Part shown: in pieces, positions 1-7,567 of the stretch | Position numbering within the stretch: position 1 is the stretch's first letter | How the letters are laid out: the number at the start of each line of letters is the position of its first letter | Assembly (NCBI GenBank): GCA_017483805.1 | Contig: JAFUUL010000157.1 | Span: forward strand, 1 to 48,794 | Length of the DNA: 48,794 nucleotides | Direction: 5' to 3' | Source: Prevotella sp. | GTDB taxonomy: Bacteria > Bacteroidota > Bacteroidia > Bacteroidales > Bacteroidaceae | The notes under the pieces: generated by a model | The model's input: only the letters and a program-made list of their open reading frames with translations | Told to the model about the DNA's origin: nothing | Databases searched by the model: none | Program-made: the position numbers and the translations under genes

Positions 1-120
1 AAGCAGGGCAAGATCGTGCAGAAGTACGTCAACGCCAAGACGCTGGTGAAGGACGTCGTCTTCGAGGAGACCCACGACAACGCGATGAACGTGCAGGTCA
101 CCACGCCCACTGAACCTTAA
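1..120 (+). CDS. C-terminal fragment, probable HU-type DNA-binding protein (partial)
   Basis: The last 39 codons of a gene cut by the left edge are read in frame from base 1 to a TAA at 118-120. The peptide is basic and beta-rich, with a short Thr/Pro tail. By itself it is too short to identify. The call rests on context: in Bacteroidales an HU-family gene commonly sits directly in front of a smalltalk mini-protein, and one follows here after 48 bases. It could instead be an unrelated small protein. Confidence 0.4.
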   Translation, partial: KQGKIVQKYVNAKTLVKDVVFEETHDNAMNVQVTTPTEP

Positions 121-168
121 TCTTAGCAGTCCGTTGCAAAAACTGAAACCTAAAAACCTTTAACGACT

Positions 169-270
169 ATGAACAAGCGAGAAATCTGGAAATTCGTGGT
201 GCAGACGGCCATCAGCATCCTGACGGCGGTGCTCACCGCACTGGGGGCTACCTCGTGCATGGGGCTTTGA
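169..270 (+). CDS. smalltalk protein (33 aa membrane mini-protein)
   Basis: The protein has 33 codons: a charged start (MNKREIWK), one hydrophobic segment of about 20 residues, and a Cys near the end (TSCMGL). This matches the Bacteroidetes 'smalltalk' family of roughly 30-residue proteins found beside HU-type genes. The family's function is unknown; the sequence predicts one inner-membrane helix. Its last 23 bases overlap the 3' end of the convergent glycosyltransferase gene, so the two transcripts should be antisense there. Confidence 0.75.
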   Translation: MNKREIWKFVVQTAISILTAVLTALGATSCMGL

Positions 271-1282
271 GCGACAGGTATGTACGCTTGCCCTTGGCAT
301 AGTACTGCCACAAGACGGAGAGGGGAACGAGTTCTGAGGAGCCGTCGCCCTCTCTGTTTTGCTGTATCTGACGGCGGTCGGCATCGAAGTCGTGGCGCCA
401 GCGGCGGAAGTCGCGACGGGCACGGAAGACGGCTCGGAAGTCGCCCCAGTTGCGGCCGAGAAGGAGCATCTGCAGCGCCGCCATATAGTCGAGCCACCAG
501 CGCAGGCGCATCACGCGGCGCAGGTCGCGCTCGGGCAGACACTTGTAGAGCATCGTCAGGTTGTTGCGGAAGTTGAGGTAGGTCTTCATGGGGTTCGACT
601 TGGGCAGCGTGCCGCCGCCTACGTGGTAGACCTGGCTGTCGGGCAGGCACCACACCTGATAGCCGCGCGTGCGGATGCGCCAGCACATGTCGATCTCCTC
701 CTGATGGGCAAAGAAGCGGCCGTCGAGCCCGCCCACCTCTTTATATACGCTCGCGCGCACGAGGAGGGCCGCGCCGGTGGCCCAGTGCACCTGGGCGGGC
801 TGGTCGTACTGCCCACTGTCGCGCTCCACGGTGCTGAAGATGCGTCCGCGGCAGAAGGGGTAGCCCAGGCGGTCGAGATAGCCGCCCGAGGCGCCGGCAT
901 ACTCGAAGTGGTCGCGATGGAAGATGCTGAGCAACTTGGGCTGACAGGCGGCGGCCCGTGGGTGGCTGTCCATGAACTCGAGGAGCGGCGAGAGCCAGTG
1001 GTGGGTCACCTCGATGTCGCTGTTCAGCAGCAGGTAGTACTGGGCGTCGACCTGCGCCAGTGCGCGGTTGTAGCCGTCGGCGAAGCCCCAGTTGCGGTCG
1101 AGCAGGATGAGCCTGACCTCAGGGAAGTGGTCGCGCAGCAGGGCCACGCTGTCGTCGGTCGAGGCGTTGTCGGCCACATAGACGGTGGCCTCGTCGCGCG
1201 AGTACTGCAGCACGCCGGGCAGATACTGACGGAGCATCGAGGCCCCGTTCCAGTTGAGTATGACGATGGCAAGTTTATCCAT
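248..1282 (-). CDS. Family 2 glycosyltransferase (WbbL/rhamnosyltransferase-like)
   Basis: This 344-residue GT-A fold enzyme predictably transfers a sugar from a nucleotide-sugar donor to a growing surface glycan at the cytoplasmic face. Visible motifs are the N-terminal strand VILNWNG, the nucleotide-binding VADNASTDD, GFADGYN, and a DxD-type metal site in LLNSDIEV near residue 88. Further on come a WATGAALLVR stretch and an acidic FFAHQEEIDMCWR segment typical of GT2 acceptor/catalytic regions. The C-terminal ~80 residues are rich in Arg and Trp and may be a membrane-surface amphipathic tail. The start overlaps the mtaB stop by 8 bases, so the two are co-transcribed. Donor and acceptor cannot be read from sequence. 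Confidence 0.85.
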   Translation of the reverse strand: MDKLAIVILNWNGASMLRQYLPGVLQYSRDEATVYVADNASTDDSVALLRDHFPEVRLILLDRNWGFADGYNRALAQVDAQYYLLLNSDIEVTHHWLSPLLEFMDSHPRAAACQPKLLSIFHRDHFEYAGASGGYLDRLGYPFCRGRIFSTVERDSGQYDQPAQVHWATGAALLVRASVYKEVGGLDGRFFAHQEEIDMCWRIRTRGYQVWCLPDSQVYHVGGGTLPKSNPMKTYLNFRNNLTMLYKCLPERDLRRVMRLRWWLDYMAALQMLLLGRNWGDFRAVFRARRDFRRWRHDFDADRRQIQQNREGDGSSELVPLSVLWQYYAKGKRTYLSLKAPCTR

Positions 1283-2624
1283 TGACGATGGTTGCTTTAA
1301 GTGCGGTCTTGTCGTGATTCAGGTCGCCGAGGGTGACGGTCATGATCTGGTTGTCGTACTCAGGACGGGCCTCCTGCGGCGCGAGTTCCACGCGCACGTA
1401 GTTGCGGGTGAAGCCGTGCATCGCCCGTCCGCGCGTGGCCTTCTCGAAGAGCACCTCGGCCCGTTGGCCGATGTGGCGGGCGTAGAACTGCTGGGTCTTC
1501 TGGTCGGAGAGGTCGAGCAGTCGCTTGCTGCGCTGCTTCTTCTCCTTCTCAGGCACGACGTAGGGGATGCGGAGCGCGGCCGTGCCCGGACGCTCGGAAT
1601 AGGGGAAGACGTGCAGTTGGGTGACGGGCAGCCGGTCGAGCAGCGCATAGGTCTCCTCGAAGCACTCGGGCGTCTCGCCGCGACAGCCCACCATCACGTC
1701 CACGCCGATGAAGGCCGCGGGCATCTGCTGCTTGATGCGCAGTATCTTGTCGGCAAAGAGGCGGCTGTCGTAGTGGCGGTGCATGAGCCGAAGCACGGCG
1801 TCGCTGCCGCTCTGCAGGGGGATGTGCAGATGGGGCATGAAGGCGCGGCTCTCGGTGGCCAGGTAGTCGATGAGTTCGTCGCTCAGCAGGTCGGGCTCGA
1901 GGCTGCTGATGCGGTAGCGGCTGATGCCCTCCACGCCGTCGAGCGCCCTGACCAGGTCGACGAACCGCTCGCCGGTGGTCTTGCCGAAGTCGCCGATGTT
2001 GACGCCCGTCAGCACAATCTCGCGTCCGCCCTCGGCCGCTGCCTGCCGTGCCTGGCCGACCAGCGACGAGATGGTGGGATTGCGACTGAAGCCGCGGGCA
2101 TAGGGTATGGTGCAGTAGGTGCAGAAGTAGTCGCAGCCGTCCTGCACCTTCAGGAAGTAGCGCGTGCGGTTGCCCCGCGAGCAACTGGGGGCAAACGAGC
2201 GTATGTCCTTCGTGCGCTGCACGTAGAAGCGGCTGCTGCCCTGCCCCGTCCCGCTGCCGCTCCAGGCGTCGGAGAGGAACTGCACGAGGTGGGCCTTCTC
2301 GTTGGAACCCAGCACGAGGTCGACGCCCTCGATGCGGCTGACCGCCTCGGCCTCCAACTGGGCATAGCACCCCGTCACCACCACGAAGGCACCCGGATGC
2401 TGGCGCACCATGCGGTGGATGGCCTGACGGCACTTGTGGTCGGCCACCTCGGTCACCGAGCACGTGTTGATCAGGCAGATGTCAGCCTGCTCGTCCTTCG
2501 CCGCCGTGCGCACGCCGAGGCCCTCGAGCATCTTGCCGAAGGTGGAGGTCTCTGAGAAATTGAGTTTGCACCCCAGAGTGTAGTAGGCAGCCGTCTTGCC
2601 CTGAAAAGCCGATGTATCTATCAT
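1275..2624 (-). CDS. mtaB: tRNA (t6A37) methylthiotransferase MtaB
   Basis: This radical-SAM enzyme should convert t6A to ms2t6A at position 37 of ANN-decoding tRNAs. The N-terminal UPF0004 domain shows its cluster cysteines in YYTLGCKLNFSE, NTCSVTEVAD and GCYAQ. The radical-SAM Cx3Cx2C is CDYFCTYC near residue 158. A C-terminal TRAM-like region follows residue ~370. The GCK(L/V)N form and overall order fit MtaB (YqeV) better than MiaB or RimO. I place the start at the ATG at 2624, giving 449 residues, because the upstream in-frame TTG would add an 18-residue basic tail with no counterpart in the family. It is the first gene of a two-gene operon with the glycosyltransferase. Confidence 0.88.
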   Translation of the reverse strand: MIDTSAFQGKTAAYYTLGCKLNFSETSTFGKMLEGLGVRTAAKDEQADICLINTCSVTEVADHKCRQAIHRMVRQHPGAFVVVTGCYAQLEAEAVSRIEGVDLVLGSNEKAHLVQFLSDAWSGSGTGQGSSRFYVQRTKDIRSFAPSCSRGNRTRYFLKVQDGCDYFCTYCTIPYARGFSRNPTISSLVGQARQAAAEGGREIVLTGVNIGDFGKTTGERFVDLVRALDGVEGISRYRISSLEPDLLSDELIDYLATESRAFMPHLHIPLQSGSDAVLRLMHRHYDSRLFADKILRIKQQMPAAFIGVDVMVGCRGETPECFEETYALLDRLPVTQLHVFPYSERPGTAALRIPYVVPEKEKKQRSKRLLDLSDQKTQQFYARHIGQRAEVLFEKATRGRAMHGFTRNYVRVELAPQEARPEYDNQIMTVTLGDLNHDKTALKATIVNG

Positions 2625-2844
2625 ATATATAATAAGGTGTATCTGCTTGCGCTTTGCAATGCGAATGCAAAGGTACACAAAAAGAACCGAAAAAAGCCGT
2701 TTTTTGCTTTAAAATGAGTTAAGTGTAGTTTTTATACTATTTTTAACATTTCACATTTCTTTGAATATCAGCGAGTTACAAAAAAGTTACAAAAATGGCC
2801 TAAAAAAAATCGAAAAAAAAGTATCATCGTATCAAAAAAATGCC

Positions 2845-2852
2845 TACCTTTG
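2845..2852 (+). promoter_or_regulatory. Bacteroidetes -7 promoter box for the lipoprotein gene
   Basis: TACCTTTG matches the TAnnTTTG consensus of the Bacteroidetes primary sigma factor. It lies about 50 bases before the ATG at 2905. The upstream -33 region is A-rich and has no clear TTTG. The rest of 2625-2904 is AT-rich spacer between divergent genes. Confidence 0.7.
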
Positions 2853-2904
2853 CAGCGTTTTAATAAAATAATGATTGTTTTACAGATTTAAAAAGCAAAA
2901 AGAA

Positions 2905-3198
2905 ATGAAAAAGATTGCATTCATGTTCGCTGCTGCTGCTCTGTTCGCAGCCTGCACCAACACCGAGAAGCCCGCTACTGAGGCTGTAGAGAACGATTCA
3001 ACTGTTGTTGAGGAGGCCGTTGAGGTTATCGACAGCGCTGCTGTTTGGGCCCTCGTTGGCGACACCACAGGTCTGGAGTGCGACTCTATCTGCGCTAAGT
3101 TCGAGGCTGCTAAGGCTCAGTTGAAGGCCGAGGCCGAGGCTGCTGCTACAGAGGTCGTCGAGGAGGCTGCTGAGGCTGTTGAGGCTGCTGCTGAGTAA
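2905..3198 (+). CDS. Small Ala/Glu-rich lipoprotein
   Basis: This 97-residue protein has a classic lipoprotein signal: MKK, a hydrophobic stretch, then the lipobox LFAAC with Cys17. The mature part is very acidic and built mostly from Ala, Glu and Val, and the last ~40 residues are predicted to be one long helix or coiled coil. Two Cys (ECDSIC) might form a disulphide in the periplasm. No enzymatic motif is visible; a structural or envelope role is a guess. The upstream TTG at 2875 would add ten residues in front of the signal peptide, so the ATG at 2905 is preferred. A strong terminator follows at once. Confidence 0.75.
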   Translation: MKKIAFMFAAAALFAACTNTEKPATEAVENDSTVVEEAVEVIDSAAVWALVGDTTGLECDSICAKFEAAKAQLKAEAEAAATEVVEEAAEAVEAAAE

Positions 3199-3223
3199 TC
3201 CACGCACGAACTGAAAAGAGTAC

Positions 3224-3265
3224 AAATACCACTGGTCAATCGGCCAGTGGTATTTCTCTTTTTGT
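3224..3265 (+). terminator. Intrinsic terminator after the lipoprotein gene
   Basis: A perfect 12-bp stem (AAATACCACTGG pairing with CCAGTGGTATTT) closes an 8-base loop and is followed by CTCTTTTTGTG. The A-rich left flank means it may also serve the convergent L,D-transpeptidase gene on the other strand. Confidence 0.85.
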
Positions 3266-3280
3266 GTGTATGCGTAATCC

Positions 3281-5311
3281 TTATTGTGGGATGCTCTTGC
3301 TGATGTAGACGTGCGGATTCTTCTGCGGGTCGAGCCACATGATGAGACTCTTGATGCTCTCCTCGGACATAGAGATGCAGCCCGCCGTCTTGTGGTTAGC
3401 CGAGCGCTCCACGTGCATGAAGACGGCACTGCCCCTACCCCGCTCAACGGGATTCATGTTGTAGCCTATCACGACGGCATACTTGTTGAGCACGTCCGGA
3501 CGGAAGAGTTTCTCGTTCTTCAGGTTGTTCTTGTATCGTCCGTCCACGTCGACCACCATCTTGTTGTAGTCATCGCTGGAGGGGTCGCACACCCAGACAT
3601 GATTCTTGCCGACCTCCACGAACTGCATCTTCGTCGTGACATCCTGCCTGTAGCCGAAGACAAACGGAATGGGATAATAGCCGGACGGCGTCTTCAGGTC
3701 GCCCTCCGTCTTCTGGTTCACAGGGGCCATACCCTTCACGCCCAGATTCACCCGATAGGCAGGAAATGCTTCCACCCACCTTCCGTCCCTCACCTCGAAA
3801 CCGTGCAGCACGGCCTTGTAGTAGGTGGTGCTGTTGGCATAGAGCGACTCTTCGTCAGTCACCACGATGAGTTGCTGGCAAAGACTGTCCGACGGGATGA
3901 CTCCGCTGCCGATGAGCACATCGGGGATGGTGCTTTCGCTCTGATCGTCCTGTCCGAGGGCCGACTCCAGGTTAGCGAGTTTCATGCTGACTGCAGGTTC
4001 ATACGCCTGGCTCCGTTCAAGATACTGCTTATAGTAGTCACAGGCTTTCCCCATCATTGCCCCGCTCGACTGCTCCAGGCCTGCCTTCTCATAGAAGTTG
4101 GCCAAAAGCAGCAAGCCGTATGCCGCCTCGTCGCCCTCCTGGTCGCTGCCCTCCAGCAGCAAAGCCTCACGCTGCGAGTGGGTGTACAGGTCTTCCCGCC
4201 AAGGATTGCTCATCTGGTAGACCTCCAGCCCCTCAGCCGGGCGATAGTCGTAGAGGGCAGAAGCCACAGGGCTATAGGCGCTGATGACGTAGGCGGCACT
4301 CCTCTTCAGCACACTCAGGGCACAACGCTGGTCGCTCGTGAAGTCTCCCTTCATCGCCTCGATCGTCTTCACCTCATGCCGACCGTCCCACGTGTCGAGC
4401 GTGATACGGCTGATGAAACTATGCTCCGACTCCACCAAGCGCATGCCTACCTGCAGGTCGTGCTTGCCCAGCAGCCTCCGCAGACGCCAAAGCCAGGAAT
4501 AGCCCACGTCAGACTTCACCACATCGCGCCACTCTGCATTGAGCGCAACCGTTGTCGCAAGAGAGTCTCCCTCCGCTGCGTCTTCCTGCAGTTCGCCAAG
4601 GATGGTCGAAAACTTCGCTTGAGCACTGTCGCCCGTTTCCTTCACGCCATCCACTATCTGCTGCTTCACAAATTCCCCTCCCATGCCGGCTTTCACCAAA
4701 CTGGCAGGCGGGTCGGGCGTCGTCACGACAAGATAGCGCTCAGGGCTGAACAGCACGCTGGCCACGAACAGCAACGTCAGCAGCAGCACTCCAGCGGCAG
4801 CATACAGCAGCCCCCTACGCCAGAGTTTCCGCGACCTGACAGTCTTCTTCTGGCTGATGCGTTTCTCAACAAAACCATTGATCCTGTCTTTGGCCTTACT
4901 CAGCAGGTCTTCCGTGTTGGTATAGTCGACATAATAGGTGTCGGTCGCGCTGTTGAGCAGTTGCTCCATGTGGTCAATCTCAGGCGTGCGCTCATCGAAG
5001 GCATGCACGAAGGTGATGATCTCCGGATGCCCGTTCTTCTTGCAGGCATCCGTAGCCAGCAGATACTCCTCCTCCGTCTTCCGTCCGATCCGTTCTTCCA
5101 GCACGAAGATGACCAGGTCGGCCTGATTCGTGATGAAGTCATCATAGTCGTCCTGCCTGTCGCCGAAGTTCTCATACGAGTTCGTGTGGAGCGACACCTG
5201 CCACTTCATCCTGTCATACTTGGAATTCAGGTCGTTGGTCAGGGCCTTCAGCCCCAACCGCTGTTCCTTCAGGCTCTTAGCCCCTGCTATGAAAATCGAG
5301 ATTACGTTCAT
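3281..5311 (-). CDS. TIR-like/DUF4062-like domain, TM helix and L,D-transpeptidase fusion
   Basis: The 676-residue protein has three parts. Residues 1-150 form a cytosolic alpha/beta domain with MNVISIFIAG, KEQR, DDYDDFI, ADLVIFVLEERIG and TEEEYLLA, which resembles DUF4062/TIR-like N-domains of Bacteroidetes signalling proteins. Residues 167-189 form a single transmembrane helix after a basic RKLWRR stop. The rest is periplasmic: a helical middle with TPR-like content (about 360-470), then an L,D-transpeptidase (YkuD) domain from about 505 with MHVERSANHKTAGCIS, giving His and catalytic Cys645. Such domains make 3-3 peptidoglycan cross-links or attach proteins to the wall. I chose the ATG at 5311 because the extra upstream codons are Lys/Phe-rich promoter sequence. 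What the cytosolic domain senses is unknown. Confidence 0.75.
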   Translation of the reverse strand: MNVISIFIAGAKSLKEQRLGLKALTNDLNSKYDRMKWQVSLHTNSYENFGDRQDDYDDFITNQADLVIFVLEERIGRKTEEEYLLATDACKKNGHPEIITFVHAFDERTPEIDHMEQLLNSATDTYYVDYTNTEDLLSKAKDRINGFVEKRISQKKTVRSRKLWRRGLLYAAAGVLLLTLLFVASVLFSPERYLVVTTPDPPASLVKAGMGGEFVKQQIVDGVKETGDSAQAKFSTILGELQEDAAEGDSLATTVALNAEWRDVVKSDVGYSWLWRLRRLLGKHDLQVGMRLVESEHSFISRITLDTWDGRHEVKTIEAMKGDFTSDQRCALSVLKRSAAYVISAYSPVASALYDYRPAEGLEVYQMSNPWREDLYTHSQREALLLEGSDQEGDEAAYGLLLLANFYEKAGLEQSSGAMMGKACDYYKQYLERSQAYEPAVSMKLANLESALGQDDQSESTIPDVLIGSGVIPSDSLCQQLIVVTDEESLYANSTTYYKAVLHGFEVRDGRWVEAFPAYRVNLGVKGMAPVNQKTEGDLKTPSGYYPIPFVFGYRQDVTTKMQFVEVGKNHVWVCDPSSDDYNKMVVDVDGRYKNNLKNEKLFRPDVLNKYAVVIGYNMNPVERGRGSAVFMHVERSANHKTAGCISMSEESIKSLIMWLDPQKNPHVYISKSIPQ

Positions 5312-5391
5312 TGGCCTATATTTGGACTCGGAAGCAAAATTAATAAAAAAACGCGAAACAGAAAAAGGAAATCGAAGAAAAGTGACAAAAC

Positions 5392-5423
5392 TTTGGTTCT
5401 TCTGCTGTTTTTTCGTAACTTTG
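5392..5423 (+). promoter_or_regulatory. Upstream promoter of the GH25 gene (first of two)
   Basis: TTTG at 5392-5395, a 20-base spacer and TAACTTTG at 5416-5423 form a complete Bacteroidetes promoter. The sequence TTTTTCGTAACTTTGC recurs at the second promoter downstream, so one may be a copy of the other. Confidence 0.65.
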
Positions 5424-5476
5424 CCATCAGAGATGGCGAACTTACTCCGTCTCGGCAAAAAAAAGAATGAATTCTT

Positions 5477-5508
5477 TTTGTTTTGCTCTCGACTTTTTCG
5501 TAACTTTG
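5477..5508 (+). promoter_or_regulatory. Proximal promoter of the GH25 gene (second of two)
   Basis: TTTG at 5477-5480, a 20-base spacer and TAACTTTG at 5501-5508. The expected start of transcription is only a few bases before the ATG at 5518, so the leader would be very short. Confidence 0.75.
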
Positions 5509-5517
5509 CATCCCGTT

Positions 5518-6753
5518 ATGCGATATGTTTTGACTTTACTGATATGCACCTTCGCCTGCGGAGCCTCCGCACAGCATCACCTGAAACCGCACGTGAAGGC
5601 CGAACTGGAATACTACCTGCAGCGACACAACGTGCAGGACGAGGGCTTCGACATGGTGGCACGCTATGCCGAAGAGGGCGACTCGGCCATCACCGCCTAC
5701 AGGCCACAGGGCCGCATAGCGCCCTTCGGTATGTTCTTCCGCTGGAAGGATTTTTCGCGCGAGGGCACCTGTCTGGTTCGCGACCGCCAGGGACGCTACG
5801 TGCTGGGCACCTTCCACGCCGACACGCTGGTCAGCGGCATCCGCATCGACTCGATGGGCACCTACGTCGGACAGTTCAACCGTCAGATGGAGGCCTCTGG
5901 CCACGGCTCCTATATGCAGGCCGACCAGTCGTTCTACGAGGGCCACTGGGAGCGCGACCAGCGCAACGGCTTTGGCTTCTGCATCTACCAGGACAACCTG
6001 AAGGCTGGCGAGTGGCTCAACGACCGATTCCGCGGTGAGCGCATGAACTACCACAGCGACCGCATCTACGGCATCGACATCTCCCGCTACCAGCACGAGC
6101 GCGGTCGCCGCCGCTATGCCGTCGACTGGCGCCACATGCGCATCACAAGCCTGGGCCGTCGCATCAGTCAGGAGCGCGTCAGCGGCACGGTCGACTATCC
6201 CGTGTCGTTCGTCTACGTGAAGGCCACCGAGGGTATCTCGATCACCAACAACTACTTTGCCACCGACTACGAGAATTGCCGTCGCAAGGGGGTGCCCGTG
6301 GGTGCCTACCACTTCTTCTCCACCAAGCAGACGCCACAGGAGCAGGCCAGCCACTTCCTCAGCAATGCCCGCTTCAAGCGCGGCGACCTGCCCCCGATGC
6401 TCGACATCGAACCCAGCGACAGCCAGATAGAGAAGATGGGGGGCCCTGAAGTGCTGTTCAGGAATATACGCACGTGGCTACAGGCAGTGGAGCGTCGCAC
6501 TGGAGCACGCCCCCTACTCTACGTCAACCAGCGTTTCGTCAACGTGTGGCTCGACTACGCCCCCGACCTGAAACGCGACTATCAGTTCTGGATTGCCCGC
6601 TACGGCGAGTTCAAGCCCGACATCCACCTGGCCTTCTGGCAGTTGAGTGCCGACGGACGCGTCAGCGGCTTCACGCCCGACGTAGACATCGACGCCTTCA
6701 ACGGCTATCAGGGACACTGGGAGGAATTCCTGCGCGAACATTGTATCAAATAA
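5518..6753 (+). CDS. Secreted GH25 muramidase with MORN repeats
   Basis: This 411-residue exported protein has signal peptide residues 1-19 (ending GASAQ). The middle (about 100-170) contains MORN-like units such as GTYVGQF, GHGSYMQ and YEGHWERDQRNGFGF. The C-terminal ~220 residues are a glycoside hydrolase 25 lysozyme domain: YGIDISRYQ, VKATEGISITN, GAYHFFS, MLDIEPSD with the DxE catalytic pair, and a final FWQLSADGRVSGF/DVDIDAFNG block. GH25 enzymes cut the MurNAc-GlcNAc bond of peptidoglycan. Being chromosomal and near an L,D-transpeptidase, it is more likely a wall-remodelling enzyme than a phage lysin. The ATG at 5518 starts the signal peptide; the upstream in-frame ATG lies inside the promoter. 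Confidence 0.88.
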   Translation: MRYVLTLLICTFACGASAQHHLKPHVKAELEYYLQRHNVQDEGFDMVARYAEEGDSAITAYRPQGRIAPFGMFFRWKDFSREGTCLVRDRQGRYVLGTFHADTLVSGIRIDSMGTYVGQFNRQMEASGHGSYMQADQSFYEGHWERDQRNGFGFCIYQDNLKAGEWLNDRFRGERMNYHSDRIYGIDISRYQHERGRRRYAVDWRHMRITSLGRRISQERVSGTVDYPVSFVYVKATEGISITNNYFATDYENCRRKGVPVGAYHFFSTKQTPQEQASHFLSNARFKRGDLPPMLDIEPSDSQIEKMGGPEVLFRNIRTWLQAVERRTGARPLLYVNQRFVNVWLDYAPDLKRDYQFWIARYGEFKPDIHLAFWQLSADGRVSGFTPDVDIDAFNGYQGHWEEFLREHCIK

Positions 6754-6775
6754 AAACGAAACACAAACAAAGAAT

Positions 6776-7075
6776 ATGTATTTCACTGGAATCATCATTG
6801 CCGTCAGCACCTTCCTGATCATCGGCTTCTTCCACCCCATCGTCATCAAGGCCGAATACTACACCGGCACCCACCTTTGGTGGCTCTTCCTCGTCGTAGG
6901 CATAGTGGCCATCGGCGGCGCCCTGTTCATTGAGAACGAGATACTCTCGGCCATTGTGGGCGTCTTTGGCGCCTCGTCGCTCTGGGGCATCGGCGAACTC
7001 TTCTCACAGCGGAAGCGCGTCCTGAAGGGTTGGTTCCCCATGAATCCCAAACGCCGCAGCGACTATGAAGACTGA
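6776..7075 (+). CDS. DUF4491 family membrane protein
   Basis: This 99-residue protein has three predicted transmembrane helices (about residues 2-22, 33-51 and 55-74) and a basic cytosolic tail (QRKRVLKGWFPMNPKRR). It fits the DUF4491 family of small Bacteroidetes membrane proteins, whose function is unknown. Its end overlaps the rlmH start by 11 bases, suggesting translational coupling. It follows the GH25 gene by 22 bases, so all three are probably one operon. Confidence 0.75.
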   Translation: MYFTGIIIAVSTFLIIGFFHPIVIKAEYYTGTHLWWLFLVVGIVAIGGALFIENEILSAIVGVFGASSLWGIGELFSQRKRVLKGWFPMNPKRRSDYED

Positions 7076-7535
7076 ACTATTGCTAGTGGGCAAGACCACC
7101 GACAAGCACTTCGAGGCCGGCATCCGCGACTATGCCCAGCGCATCGGCCACTATATGCCGTTCACGATCACCGTCATACCCGAACTGAAGAACACGAAAA
7201 ACCTCTCAGAGGAACAGCAGAAGCAGCAGGAGGGCGAGTTGATCCTGAAGCAGATACAGCCGCAGGACACGGTGGTGCTGCTCGACGAGCACGGCGCCGA
7301 GATGCGCAGCGTGGACTTTGCCCGCTGGCTGGAGCAGAAACGCAATACGGCCCGCCGACTGCTGTTCGTTGTCGGCGGACCGTATGGATTCTCACCTGCC
7401 GTCTATGCTCGGGCCAACGAGCAGGTGTCGCTATCGCGCATGACGTTCTCTCATCAGATGGTGCGTCTGGTCTTCACCGAGCAAATCTACCGCGCCTGCA
7501 CCATCATCAAGGGCGAGCCCTATCACCATGAGTGA
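7065..7535 (+). CDS. rlmH: 23S rRNA pseudouridine-1915 N3-methyltransferase RlmH
   Basis: This is a full-length (156 residues) SPOUT methyltransferase, which acts on the assembled 70S ribosome to make m3-pseudouridine at 1915 in helix 69. Diagnostic motifs are VVLLDEHG, LFVVGGPYGFS (the knot glycine loop) and the conserved C-terminus SLSRMTFSHQMVRLVFTEQI with the terminal EPYHHE. It is the last gene of its operon and is followed by a bidirectional terminator. Confidence 0.95.
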   Translation: MKTELLLVGKTTDKHFEAGIRDYAQRIGHYMPFTITVIPELKNTKNLSEEQQKQQEGELILKQIQPQDTVVLLDEHGAEMRSVDFARWLEQKRNTARRLLFVVGGPYGFSPAVYARANEQVSLSRMTFSHQMVRLVFTEQIYRACTIIKGEPYHHE

Positions 7536-7539
7536 AAAG

Positions 7540-7565
7540 GTTAAGTGCCAATCTTGGCACTTAAC
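7540..7565. terminator. Bidirectional terminator between rlmH and ypfJ
   Basis: A perfect inverted repeat, GTTAAGTGCCAA pairing with TTGGCACTTAAC, has two bases between the arms. It sits in the 32-base gap between two convergent genes. The GC-rich core and AT-rich ends fit termination from both sides, though there is no long T run. Confidence 0.65.
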
Positions 7566-7567
7566 AC

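Noticed and set aside
1254-2555. 433-codon frame opposite mtaB
   Set aside because: Antisense shadow; mtaB motifs are unambiguous on the other strand.
3284-5470. 728-codon open frame on the plus strand opposite the L,D-transpeptidase gene
   Set aside because: It mirrors the GC-rich minus-strand gene, lacks any recognisable domain and is rich in His/Leu/Val typical of antisense frames.
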